Below are positions 19,053-27,289 of a stretch of DNA of 64,000 nt, piece by piece. The notes beneath the pieces are model-generated. The model saw nothing but the letters and a program-made list of their open reading frames with translations, was not told where the DNA came from and searched no databases. Numbering within the stretch: position 1 is the stretch's first letter; each line of letters opens with the position of its first letter. The stretch is from Lachnospiraceae bacterium (GTDB lineage: Bacteria; Bacillota; Clostridia; Lachnospirales; Lachnospiraceae). The position numbers and the translations under genes were made by a program. The stretch lies in assembly GCA_910573755.1 (NCBI GenBank), contig CAJTBO010000017.1:1-64000 (forward strand). The letters run 5' to 3'.

Positions 19053-20108
19053 TTATTCAAATACGACACAGGTCATGGACTGGTTTACGAAACAGTTGTT
19101 GTAATGCTCGCCATATCCGACAAGGCCCGCGTGGTTTCCAAGTTTTCCCATTTCGTTCAGATATTCCTGCATATAGTGATTCTGGTTAAACAGCAGGTAT
19201 CTGAACAGGCAGTTTACCGAAAATACCGCGGAGATTCTTGAGAAATCCCGTTGTATCTGGCGTATGGTCTCTCTGACTGTTTCCTTATAGTCTCCAAGTT
19301 CCAGCAAGAGGAGAACGTCGGAATCGTTTACCTGCCGGAAGCAGGTCAGTGCATTTCCGGTCACTTCTTTTATGGATATGATACAGGTGTCATCTCCGTT
19401 GAGTTTTCCGAATGGATTTTTGAAGGTCTGCGTTGTGATCTGCTGCTCCGTTACATGCAGGATGTCTTGATATACCTGTTTTGCCGGCTGACCGTTCAAG
19501 GCGCCGATCATATACTTTGCCTTATCTGTCCGGGAAGCAATAAAACGGTAATTTTCCATCGGATGATAAATGTTTTCTTTATACGCTTTCACTTTACCGT
19601 TCAGATTTTTGACAATGGCATAGGCGACGGCATTATAATATATTCTTCCGTTGGCAGATACTTTTCCATCGTCTCCGGTTCCGCCTACAAGCGAGATATT
19701 GCGGTGTTTTAAAACACTGTAGAGAGTTGTAAGTACGCAGGCGTCATTTCCGCTGCACAGGTCGATACAGATGGTATTTTCCTTTGTGCCGTTGACATTT
19801 CGGACATCCTGTTCCAGACGCTGAATATATTTTACCGGCATGGTAGATACTTCTTCAAGTACATTGGCCGCCACACTGACACCGTCTGAAAAGGCGATAA
19901 GGCCTACGCCTTTTTCCACCATTCTGGTATCGTAACTCATACCGATACATCCAATGCTTGGAACGCCGGGAAAGATCTGTTCCAGTTGTATTACATGTGA
20001 TTCAAACTGTTCTTTGTTTGAAAACAGCATAATAAACTGTGGCCTTGAAATGCCTTTGGAAGCTGCTTTCAGGTCACCGGACATGCTCATTCCAAAAGTT
20101 TGTTTCAT
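19053..20108 (-). CDS. FIST N/C sensory domain protein
   Basis: A 351-residue protein matching the FIST (F-box and intracellular signal transduction) layout: N-terminal domain with FPGVPSIGCIGM and CIDLCSGNDACV, then LVGGTGDDGK, and a C-terminal FIST_C part ending CFVNQSMTCVVFE. FIST domains are thought to sense small ligands, possibly amino acids. I start at ATG 20108 (preceded by AAAGGAATCCCAC) because the upstream extension would overlap the promoter. Expressed from a strong promoter together with the MCP-type gene. Confidence 0.8.
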   Translation of the reverse strand: MKQTFGMSMSGDLKAASKGISRPQFIMLFSNKEQFESHVIQLEQIFPGVPSIGCIGMSYDTRMVEKGVGLIAFSDGVSVAANVLEEVSTMPVKYIQRLEQDVRNVNGTKENTICIDLCSGNDACVLTTLYSVLKHRNISLVGGTGDDGKVSANGRIYYNAVAYAIVKNLNGKVKAYKENIYHPMENYRFIASRTDKAKYMIGALNGQPAKQVYQDILHVTEQQITTQTFKNPFGKLNGDDTCIISIKEVTGNALTCFRQVNDSDVLLLLELGDYKETVRETIRQIQRDFSRISAVFSVNCLFRYLLFNQNHYMQEYLNEMGKLGNHAGLVGYGEHYNNCFVNQSMTCVVFE

Positions 20109-20165
20109 TGTGGGATTCCTTTCTCTTAAAATATACTTTTTTACGATTGTATATATACACTGAAT

Positions 20166-20195
20166 ATTATATGGTATTTCCATATTCTGTGTCAA
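20166..20195 (-). promoter_or_regulatory. Strong sigma-A-type promoter for the FIST/MCP pair
   Basis: On the minus strand TTGACA (20195-20190), 18-bp spacer, TATAAT (20171-20166): both hexamers are perfect consensus. It lies about 60 bp before the FIST start codon. Confidence 0.85.
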
Positions 20196-20254
20196 CGAAA
20201 AACTTTCAGGATACAGCCTGCCAGCCTCCGGCCGAAGTCTGGCAGAAATTTCAC

Positions 20255-20284
20255 TTTACAAAAAAGGCTGTTTGGGGTTACAAT
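20255..20284 (+). promoter_or_regulatory. Promoter for the T-box leader
   Basis: TTTACA (20255-20260), 18-bp spacer, TACAAT (20279-20284). It places the transcript start just upstream of the T-box stem I. An inverted repeat CTGCCAG/CTGGCAG lies shortly upstream. Confidence 0.6.
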
Positions 20285-20289
20285 AGATA

Positions 20290-20618
20290 AATATAAAACA
20301 GAATGAAATGAAAGCGTTGATGAGACGAGTACCTGTGCAGAACGTACCCAGAGAGAGGAAACGGAATGTCGAAGCGTTGCTTTTCGGATTTTTGTGCTGA
20401 AAGTTCCTTTGCGGGAGCATATGGGAAAACTACCTCGGAGTGGCCCCAATCCGGTCCGCAGGCCTGCGTTATGGGCAAATTGAGTGGTTCTGACAACAGC
20501 GGCATGGAACCCGTAAGATGGATCTTACGGAGGAAAGAGTGCGTCGGTCAGGGCAAGTAGGGTGGAACCGCGTATATTACGTCCCTTACATTGCAAAAGC
20601 AGTGCAGGGGATTTTTTA
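20290..20618 (+). ncRNA. T-box riboswitch leader (threonine) upstream of thrS
   Basis: The antiterminator core AGGGTGGAACCGCG (20559-20572) is the T-box hallmark and is followed by a terminator (CCCTTACATTGC, AAAA loop, GCAGTGCAGGGG, T-run) at 20583-20618. Upstream is the long stem I with AGAGAG and a likely specifier ACC (Thr) at 20432-20434 within CTACCTCGGAG. Uncharged tRNA-Thr would pair with specifier and core, favouring readthrough into the small membrane gene and thrS. The specifier position is my estimate. Confidence 0.9.
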
Positions 20619-20689
20619 TGTGCAGAGAAAGTATGCCGCGGAAGCGGTGCATTCTATGAAAATCTGAAGAACTGAAACAGGAGGAAAAA

Positions 20690-21067
20690 ATGGAGGACAA
20701 AAAGAAAGTGAAAAAAAGGAAGAGCGGCCTTCCGACACATATGGGGCTGATTTTCCGGATCGTGGCAGGAGCCTATCTGATTTATCTTGCCTATAGTATT
20801 TATACCGGTTCCGGAAATGTAGAAGGCGGGGAGAAGATCGCGTTTATCGCGTCTATTGTTATCTTTGTGATCGTCGGTGCCGGCATTGTGCTTACTTCCC
20901 TGCGCGCTCTGCAGCGGGGCGAGTATGAAGGAGGAGCGGCTGATCCCGGAAAGGGCGGGGACCGGAAGGAGGAAAAGAAGGAAGAGGTTTCCGGAGAGCA
21001 GAGAATCCGGTTCGGCGAGCCGGAGACGGTGCCAAAGAAGCCTGCCGATGACGGCGGCAGTACCTGA
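20690..21067 (+). CDS. Small two-helix membrane protein, unknown
   Basis: A 125-residue protein: basic N-terminus (KKKVKKRKSG), two membrane helices (about residues 21-39 and 50-68) and a charged Glu/Lys-rich cytosolic tail. I do not recognise a family. A strong AGGAGG precedes ATG. It lies between the T-box leader and thrS with no terminator in between, so it should be induced by threonine starvation; whether it has any role in that response is unknown. Confidence 0.7.
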   Translation: MEDKKKVKKRKSGLPTHMGLIFRIVAGAYLIYLAYSIYTGSGNVEGGEKIAFIASIVIFVIVGAGIVLTSLRALQRGEYEGGAADPGKGGDRKEEKKEEVSGEQRIRFGEPETVPKKPADDGGST

Positions 21068-21191
21068 CGCTGCCGATAGTTAAGTATAATAAATATAGAT
21101 AATATATTAAAGCGGGGCTGCGAAAAATAGACAAAAGACATGAAAACAGTATATGGATCAAAGAAAAAGCATAAAGGAGGATCAGATCAGA

Positions 21192-23147
21192 ATGAAGATT
21201 ACGTTAAAAGACGGCAGTGTGAAGGAGTATGAAGCCGGTACCAGTGTTATGGAGATCGCTAAGGATATCAGCGGGGGTTTAGCAAGAGCCGCCTGTGCCG
21301 GGGAGGTAAACGGCAGGGTGGTTGATTTACGGACCGAGGTCAGTGAAGACTGCGAACTGAATATTTTGACTGCGAATGATAAAGAAGGACTGCAGACAGT
21401 ACGCCATACGGCGTCCCATGTGATGGCGGAAGCGGTAAAGAGGCTGTTTCCCGAGGCAAAGCTGGCAATCGGGCCCAGCATTGACACCGGATTTTATTAT
21501 GACTTCGAACATGCGCCCTTTTCCAGAGAGGATCTGGATAAGATCGAGGCCGAGATGAAAAAGATCATCAAGGAAGGACATGAGTTAAAACGCTTTACGC
21601 TGCCGAGGGCGGAAGCGATCAGGTTTATGCAGGAGAGGAATGAGCCTTATAAGGTGGAACTGATTCAGGATCTGCCGGAGGATGCGGAAATTTCCTTTTA
21701 TGATCAGGGAGAGTTTGTGGATCTGTGCGCAGGGCCGCATCTGATGAATACAAAATCCATTAAAGCTTATAAGCTGATCTCTTCTTCGATGGCATACTGG
21801 AGAGGGGACTCTGAAAAAGCACAGCTTCAGAGGATTTACGGTACCGCATTTAATAAGAAGGAAGAACTGGAAGCTTATCTGGTGCATCTGGAGGATATTA
21901 AGAAACGTGACCATAACAGGCTGGGGCGTGAGATGGAGCTGTTTACGACCGTAGATGTGGTGGGACAGGGGCTGCCGCTGTTTCTTCCGAACGGTACAAA
22001 AATGATCATGAAGCTGCAGAGATGGATCGAGGATCTGGAAGATAAGGAATGGGGGTATGTACGCACCAGAACTCCTATGATGGCAAAGAGCGATCTGTAT
22101 AAGATATCGGGACATTGGGATCATTATAAAGAGGGCATGTTTATATTGGGAGATGAGGAGACGGATAAAGAGGTCTTTGCGCTTCGTCCGATGACCTGCC
22201 CGTTCCAGTATTATTGCTATAAAAATACGCAGAAATCCTATCGTGACCTGCCCTACAGAATGTCCGAGACATCCACCATTTACAGAAATGAGGATTCCGG
22301 TGAGATGCACGGGCTGACGAGGGTGCGCCAGTTTACGATCACGGAGGGGCATAATGTGATCCGGCCGGATCAGGTGGAGGAAGAGATCAGAAACTGCCTG
22401 CATCTGACACTTCATATTTTAAGGACACTGGGACTGCAGGATGAAGTGACTTTCCGGCTCTCCAAATGGGACCCCGATAATAAAGAGAAATATCTCGGGG
22501 ATGAGGAGTACTGGGAGAAGACGCAGAATGCGCTGCGCCAGGTGCTGATTGAGGAGAATATGCCGTTTGTGGAAGCGGAAGGCGAAGCGGCATTCTACGG
22601 ACCTAAGATCGATACGCAGGCTAAGAATGTGTACGGCAAGGAGGATACGATGTGTACGGTGCAGCTTGACTGTGCCATCGCTGAAAATTTTGATATGTAC
22701 TATATTGATCAGAACGGCGAGAGGATCCGCCCGTATATCATTCACAGGACTTCTCTGGGCTGTTATGAGAGAACGCTGGCATGGCTGATCGAGCACTTTG
22801 CGGGGAAATTCCCGACATGGCTCTGTCCGGAACAGGTGCGTATTTTGCCGATCTCTGAAAAGTATGAGGCTTATGCGGAGGAAGTCCGGAAGGAACTGGC
22901 AAAAAATGATATTGATGTCACAGTGGATAACCGCTCCGAGAAGATCGGTTTTAAGATCCGGGAGGCAAGACTTGCGAGACTGCCCTATATGCTTGTGGTG
23001 GGACAGCAGGAAGAGGCGGATAAGACGGTGTCTGTGAGGAGCCGCTTTGCGGGTGATGAAGGCGTTAAGCCGCTTTCCGTGTTTATCGATCAGATCTGTG
23101 AGGAGATCAGGACGAAGGAGATCCGGCAGGAGGAGCAGGAGAAATAA
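21192..23147 (+). CDS. thrS: Threonyl-tRNA synthetase
   Basis: A 651-residue class II aminoacyl-tRNA synthetase that charges tRNA-Thr. Domains: TGS (residues 1-62), editing domain with HTASHVMAEAVKRLFP and LCAGPHLMN, catalytic core with motif 2 around RNEDSGEMHGLTRVRQF, zinc ligands in MTCPFQYYCYK, motif 3 HRTSLGCYERTLAWLIEH, and the anticodon-binding end (VRILPISEKYEAYAEEV). ATG 21192 follows AAAGGAGG at 11 bases; an earlier in-frame ATG at 21153 has none. Controlled by the T-box leader upstream. Confidence 0.97.
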   Translation: MKITLKDGSVKEYEAGTSVMEIAKDISGGLARAACAGEVNGRVVDLRTEVSEDCELNILTANDKEGLQTVRHTASHVMAEAVKRLFPEAKLAIGPSIDTGFYYDFEHAPFSREDLDKIEAEMKKIIKEGHELKRFTLPRAEAIRFMQERNEPYKVELIQDLPEDAEISFYDQGEFVDLCAGPHLMNTKSIKAYKLISSSMAYWRGDSEKAQLQRIYGTAFNKKEELEAYLVHLEDIKKRDHNRLGREMELFTTVDVVGQGLPLFLPNGTKMIMKLQRWIEDLEDKEWGYVRTRTPMMAKSDLYKISGHWDHYKEGMFILGDEETDKEVFALRPMTCPFQYYCYKNTQKSYRDLPYRMSETSTIYRNEDSGEMHGLTRVRQFTITEGHNVIRPDQVEEEIRNCLHLTLHILRTLGLQDEVTFRLSKWDPDNKEKYLGDEEYWEKTQNALRQVLIEENMPFVEAEGEAAFYGPKIDTQAKNVYGKEDTMCTVQLDCAIAENFDMYYIDQNGERIRPYIIHRTSLGCYERTLAWLIEHFAGKFPTWLCPEQVRILPISEKYEAYAEEVRKELAKNDIDVTVDNRSEKIGFKIREARLARLPYMLVVGQQEEADKTVSVRSRFAGDEGVKPLSVFIDQICEEIRTKEIRQEEQEK

Positions 23148-23191
23148 AGGCATGAAATCCGGGGTGGAAAATCCGGGATAAAACAGATGGG

Positions 23192-23312
23192 TATCGCTAT
23201 GATAATTACCGGACGGGTAAGTACCGGGCTGGTAAGTATCGAAAGGATAACTGTCAAACGGGTAAGCGCCTGACGGGTGAGTATCGGACGGATAACTGTC
23301 AAACAGGGGAAG
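23192..23312. repeat. 15-bp tandem repeat array, about eight degenerate units
   Basis: Consecutive 15-bp units near TATCGGACGGGTAAG start at 23192, 23207, 23222, 23237, 23252, 23267, 23282 and 23297 (the last 16 bp). They lie between the thrS stop and the HTH gene. On the minus strand the array would read as pentapeptides like YPSDT, but no start or ribosome site supports a gene. Units 23237-23266 and 23282-23312 look like a higher-order copy (GGATAACTGTCAAAC recurs). Confidence 0.75.
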
Positions 23313-23323
23313 CTCAAAGAATA

Positions 23324-23361
23324 AAATACCGCGGTATGGTGAAAACCGTACTGCGGTATTT
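23324..23361. promoter_or_regulatory. 9-bp inverted repeat around the HTH start codon
   Basis: AAATACCGC (23324-23332) and GCGGTATTT (23353-23361) flank the presumed ATG at 23336. It could be the thrS terminator (short T-run only) or an operator bound by the HTH protein itself. Confidence 0.45.
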
Positions 23362-23641
23362 ATATGCGGGAATATCTTTTGAAGAAGTAAGAGCGGAACT
23401 GCTGAGGGATGAGGAATTTGCAGCGGAATATGAAAAGCTGCGTCCAAGATACGAGACGATTGAGCAGATCGTAAAGGCAAGGAAAGAGCAGAATATAACG
23501 CAGGAAGAACTAGCCAGACGCATCGGAACACAAAAAAGCAATATTTCCAGACTGGAAAGCGGGAATTATAACCCCGCGCTTGATCTGCTGATCAAAATTG
23601 CGGGAGTGCCGGGAAAAAAATTAAATGTTCAATTACAATAG
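23336..23641 (+). CDS. HigA-like XRE helix-turn-helix protein
   Basis: A 101-residue protein. The N-terminal third (LLRDEEFAAEYEKLRPRYE) and the following XRE helix-turn-helix (ARKEQNITQEELARRIGTQKSNISRLESGNYNPALDLLIKI) match antitoxins of HigBA-type modules, which bind DNA and a toxin. No HigB-like toxin gene is next to it, so it may be an orphan antitoxin or a lone regulator. The start is uncertain: ATG 23336 has no good ribosome site and lies in an inverted repeat. Confidence 0.7.
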   Translation: MVKTVLRYLYAGISFEEVRAELLRDEEFAAEYEKLRPRYETIEQIVKARKEQNITQEELARRIGTQKSNISRLESGNYNPALDLLIKIAGVPGKKLNVQLQ

Positions 23642-23753
23642 CATAAATCATGCCGGATCTGCTCATACTGATTTTGTAGAGAGTATAAAGATTGCGGGTA
23701 TATTGGTGAATTCCGGATTCATCAGGCCTGCTGTAAAATCAGGAGGTGGAAAG

Positions 23754-24071
23754 ATGGCTGAATTACGTTGTTCTGTGGAAAACTGTACCTATAATTGCGA
23801 CAGGTGCTGCTGCAAAGGGGATATCATGGTAGAAGGCAGACATGCCTGCCGAAAGGATGATACCTGCTGCGGAAGTTTTAAGGACAGAAGCGACATGGGA
23901 GCATTTACAAGCGCCATATCGCATCCCAGCAGAACCATTAGTATTGACTGCGAGGCGGATAAATGCATTTATAATACAAATTATAAGTGCTATGCGGACC
24001 ACGTGGATATTAAAGGCTGTGGGGCAGATAATTGCGGAGAAACTACATGTGCTACGTTTAAAGAAAAATAA
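23754..24071 (+). CDS. DUF1540 Cys-rich protein (two copies)
   Basis: A 105-residue protein with two DUF1540 units: RCSVENCTYNCDRCCCKGDI (from residue 5) and IDCEADKCIYNTNYKCYADH (about residue 63), each followed by further Cys (CCGSF; CGETTCATF). About one residue in seven is Cys, which suggests metal binding, but the role of DUF1540 is unknown. ATG 23754 follows AGGAGGTGGAAAG. The open frame runs upstream without a better start. Confidence 0.85.
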   Translation: MAELRCSVENCTYNCDRCCCKGDIMVEGRHACRKDDTCCGSFKDRSDMGAFTSAISHPSRTISIDCEADKCIYNTNYKCYADHVDIKGCGADNCGETTCATFKEK

Positions 24072-24183
24072 ATCAATATTTTGTGGTTTTTTTTTCTGGA
24101 AGTAGCGCTTTGGTAGCACTCCGTGCAGTATGATGATTCTTGTAAAAGGGGAATGGCTAACGGAAATAACTCCGGAAGCCGAA

Positions 24184-24217
24184 AGGAGCCGGAAAGAGAT
24201 TTCCGGCTCCTTTCTTT
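24184..24217 (+). terminator. Rho-independent terminator
   Basis: GGAGCCGGAAA, loop GAGA, TTTCCGGCTCC and TTTCTTT. It lies in the 442-bp gap between the DUF1540 gene and the LacI regulator. A second hairpin (CTGCCGCG/CGCGGCAG near 24292-24312) follows; otherwise I see no gene in the gap. Confidence 0.85.
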
Positions 24218-24393
24218 GGCATATAGGAAAGTTCGTCCTATATGACAAAACCCTCCGGGTAATGCGCACTGTGCGCATAAGAAAAACGGCTGCTGCCGCG
24301 CCAAATCGCGGCAGTGTAAATAATTTCGGGAAAATGGCATTCAGGGTACAAAAACAGCATTGACTTTTTCCGGTCCGGACTATAATATAATAT

Positions 24394-24413
24394 AAAGCGA
24401 AACGTTTCGCTTT
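24394..24413. promoter_or_regulatory. LacI-type operator (20-bp perfect palindrome)
   Basis: AAAGCGAAACGTTTCGCTTT is a perfect 20-bp palindrome with the central CG of LacI-family sites. TTGACT (24360-24365) and overlapping TATAAT boxes at 24381-24391 sit immediately upstream, so the repressor would limit its own transcription. An 18-bp identical core recurs before the kinase gene at 25623. Confidence 0.85.
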
Positions 24414-24513
24414 ATGTTCGGGCAGAACCGGCTGTTTTTGCAGCAAATGAAGAAGATATGTGTCAGGCACAGGAGTGATTATATTTTCCCGTGCAGGCAG
24501 AGAAGGAGCAGGT

Positions 24514-25515
24514 ATGGCGGCAACCATTCGCGACATCAAAGAGCAGACAGGGTTATCTCTGGCGACGATTTCCAAATATTTAAACGGCGGCAATGTGCTT
24601 CCGGAAAACAGGATGAAAATTGAGGCTGCGATCAAAGAACTCCACTATGAAGTGAATGAGATCGCAAGGGGGCTGGTGACAAACCGCACGCGGACGGTGG
24701 GAGTGCTTGCCTACAGTGTGGAGAGCATTTTCAACGGGACGCTCCTTCGGCATATCGGCAACAGTCTGCGGAAAGCGGGTTACGGGCTGATGATCTGTGA
24801 TTCCTGCGACGATCCGAAGATAGAGGCGGAGAATGTAAATTTTTTGCTGGGTAAAAAGGTGGACGGCATTATCGCGCTGCCTGTTTCCACCGAAACGGAT
24901 TCCCTGAAGAGCGCGAAAAAAGCGAAAGTGCCGGTGGTTTTACTGGATCGCCCCTCCCGGGACGCGGAGTTTGACTGCGTCAGGATCGATAACTGCCGGG
25001 CGGCTTATCAGGCGGTGAAGTTTTTGCTGGACAACGGGCACAAAAGAATAGGGATCGTGTGTTCCCGCACGGAATACACCGGAAGAGAGCGCTGCAAAGG
25101 CTACCGGAAGGCGATGGAGGAGGCGGGGTGTGTACTGCGCAAGGAGTATTGCGCATCGGGGACACATTCCATTGAGTTCGGATTTGAGGGAATGAGCAGG
25201 CTGCTTTCTTTGAAGGAGCGTCCTACGGCGGTTTTTATGACAAATTATGAGGTGGCGCTGGGGGCGGTGATGGCGCTGAATAAGACGAACCTTCATTGTC
25301 CGGAGGATATTTCACTGATGGGATTTGATGATCTGATCATGTCCCATGTGATCCATCCGCGGCTGCATATGGTGGTTCAGCCGATGAAGGAGATGGGAGA
25401 GAAGGCTGCGGAACTTCTGCTGGAGCGGATCGGGAGCGGGCAGCAGGAGATGGCGATGGAGATCGTGCTGGGGACGCGTATCAGTGAGGGGGATTCGGTT
25501 GCGGAGATCGGGTAG
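24514..25515 (+). CDS. LacI-family transcriptional repressor
   Basis: A 333-residue regulator. N-terminal helix-turn-helix and hinge (TIRDIKEQTGLSLATISKYL, AAIKELHYEVNEIARGL), then a periplasmic-binding-like effector domain (RTVGVLAYSVESIFNG, DGIIALPVSTE, VVLLDRPSRDAEFDCVRIDN, RIGIVCSR, SLMGFDDLIMS). ATG 24514 follows AGAAGGAGCAGG; the frame opens 54 nt earlier but without a ribosome site. Palindromes before this gene and the kinase are its likely operators, so it should respond to the sugar handled by the cluster downstream. Confidence 0.9.
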   Translation: MAATIRDIKEQTGLSLATISKYLNGGNVLPENRMKIEAAIKELHYEVNEIARGLVTNRTRTVGVLAYSVESIFNGTLLRHIGNSLRKAGYGLMICDSCDDPKIEAENVNFLLGKKVDGIIALPVSTETDSLKSAKKAKVPVVLLDRPSRDAEFDCVRIDNCRAAYQAVKFLLDNGHKRIGIVCSRTEYTGRERCKGYRKAMEEAGCVLRKEYCASGTHSIEFGFEGMSRLLSLKERPTAVFMTNYEVALGAVMALNKTNLHCPEDISLMGFDDLIMSHVIHPRLHMVVQPMKEMGEKAAELLLERIGSGQQEMAMEIVLGTRISEGDSVAEIG

Positions 25516-25622
25516 CCGGCAGGGAAAAAAGAGAGAGGGAGAAGGCTGCGGTAATAATTTTTTTCCTGCCGGTGCAGGCAGAATGTCAGGTTTCGCAGAA
25601 TCAGAAAAATATAAGTACGAAA

Positions 25623-25740
25623 AAGCGAAACGTTTCGCTTCAAATGTATTGACATAGAAAGAAAGGAGTATTATAATAAATGAAAATATAAGCGTAAATC
25701 AATGGAATTTTGTGAGTGCATAAAACGAAACGGTTTGTTT
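25623..25740 (+). promoter_or_regulatory. Promoter of the kinase operon flanked by two LacI-type operators
   Basis: Operator 1 AAGCGAAACGTTTCGCTT (25623-25640) lies just upstream of a near-perfect promoter TTGACA (25649-25654), 17-bp spacer, TATAAT (25672-25677). A weaker operator, AAACGAAACGGTTTGTTT (25723-25740), lies downstream beside the ribosome site TTGGAGG. The 100-bp spacing would allow repression by looping. Confidence 0.85.
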
Positions 25741-25750
25741 TGGAGGGGCT

Positions 25751-27223
25751 ATGGGGAAACTGTTGTTGGGAATTGATATCGGAACTTCCGCCTGTAAAGT
25801 GGCGGTTTTTGATGAAGACGGGAGGGTGCTGGCGCAGGCGAGCAGGGATTACCGGGTATACTATCCAAAGAGCGGCCGGGCGGAACAGGACCCGGAGGAG
25901 TGGTGGAGCGCGATCTGCGAAGGGATAAAGGAAGTTCTGTCCGGGCGGGAAGCGGCGGCGGATGAGATATGCGGTATCGGTGTGGACGGGCAGAGCTGGT
26001 CGGCGATCCCGGTGGACAGGGACGGAAAGGTGCTTTGCAGAACGCCGATCTGGATGGACACCAGAGCCAGAGATATCTGTGAGAGGATAAAGCAGGAAGC
26101 GTTTGCGGAGGAGATTTTTGAGGTGGCGGGTAATGATTTCCTGCCGTCTTATACAACGCCGAAGATGCTCTGGTTCAAGCAGGAGATGCCGGAAGTCTTT
26201 GCAAAGACTTATCAATTTCTGCAGAGCAACAGTTATATTGTATATAAGCTGACTGACCGGATGAGTCAAGACTGCTCTCAAGGGTACGGGATACACTTTT
26301 TTGATATCAATCGTCTTACATATCATGAGGAACTGGCGAATAAGCTGGGGCTGAGTCAGGAACTGGTTCCGGCTCTTTACAGGTGTGATGAGGTGGTCGG
26401 AGAAGTGACAAAACAGGCTGCGGAACTGACCGGCTTAAAGGCGGGGACGCCGGTGGTTGCAGGCGGTCTGGATGCGGCCTGCGGGACGCTGGGAGCAGGC
26501 GTTTACCAGGTCGGTCAAACGCAGGAGCAGGGCGGTCAGGCGGGCGGAATGAGTATTTGTACCGACAAAGCCTCAGCCCATAAAAAGCTGATACTGGGAA
26601 CCCATGCGGTGCCGGGACTGTGGCTTTTGCAGGGGGGGACGGTCGGCGGAGGCGGTACCTTGAGGTGGTTCAGACAGGAACTGGGACAGGGTATGAGTTT
26701 CGACGAGCTGACAAAAGAAGCCGAAAAGGTGCCGGCAGGCTCGGAAGGGGTGCTGTTTCTCCCTTATATGGCGGGGGAGCGGTCTCCCGTCTGGAATCCG
26801 GATGCCAAAGGAGTGTTTTACGGCCTTTCTTATGATAAGACGAGAGCGCATATGATCCGGGCGGTTTTGGAGGGCGTTGCATTTTCGCTGGAACACAATC
26901 TGCGGACGGCGAAAGAAACGGGAGTCGAGGCAGGTGTTTTAAATGCGATGGGAGGTGCCGCCAATTCCCGGCTCTGGACGCAGATCAAGGCGGATGTCAC
27001 GGGAAAGACCATACAGGTGCCCGCATCCGACACGGCAACCACGCTGGGTGCGGCACTGCTTGCCGGGGTGGGCTGCGGGATCTATAAGGATTATGAAGAG
27101 GCAGTGCGCCGCACCATCAGGATTACCAGAATACAGGAGCCGGATATGGAGCGGCATGCGGTTTATAAAAAGATGATGGAGCGGTATCTGGAACTGTCAG
27201 AAAAAATGCAGGAAATATATTAA
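25751..27223 (+). CDS. FGGY-family sugar kinase (xylulokinase-like)
   Basis: A 490-residue kinase. Phosphate loop GIDIGTSACKVAVFDEDG, substrate region GIGVDGQSWSAIPVD and PIWMDTRARDICE, then GGLDAACGTLGAGV and the adenine block GGAANSRLWTQIKADVTG. The pattern is closest to xylulokinase. In this cluster the substrate may be a ketose or polyol made or used by the neighbouring dehydrogenase; the sequence alone does not fix it. It is the first gene of the LacI-controlled operon. Confidence 0.85.
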   Translation: MGKLLLGIDIGTSACKVAVFDEDGRVLAQASRDYRVYYPKSGRAEQDPEEWWSAICEGIKEVLSGREAAADEICGIGVDGQSWSAIPVDRDGKVLCRTPIWMDTRARDICERIKQEAFAEEIFEVAGNDFLPSYTTPKMLWFKQEMPEVFAKTYQFLQSNSYIVYKLTDRMSQDCSQGYGIHFFDINRLTYHEELANKLGLSQELVPALYRCDEVVGEVTKQAAELTGLKAGTPVVAGGLDAACGTLGAGVYQVGQTQEQGGQAGGMSICTDKASAHKKLILGTHAVPGLWLLQGGTVGGGGTLRWFRQELGQGMSFDELTKEAEKVPAGSEGVLFLPYMAGERSPVWNPDAKGVFYGLSYDKTRAHMIRAVLEGVAFSLEHNLRTAKETGVEAGVLNAMGGAANSRLWTQIKADVTGKTIQVPASDTATTLGAALLAGVGCGIYKDYEEAVRRTIRITRIQEPDMERHAVYKKMMERYLELSEKMQEIY

Positions 27224-27289
27224 ACATACTAAAAAGCCGGGGATGCAGAGGACAGGCATATCCGGAACCGTAACAGAAAGGATGAAAAG

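Noticed and set aside
23192-23312. Possible CRISPR array
   Set aside because: Units are contiguous 15-mers with no spacers and no cas genes nearby; the same applies to the 102-bp array.
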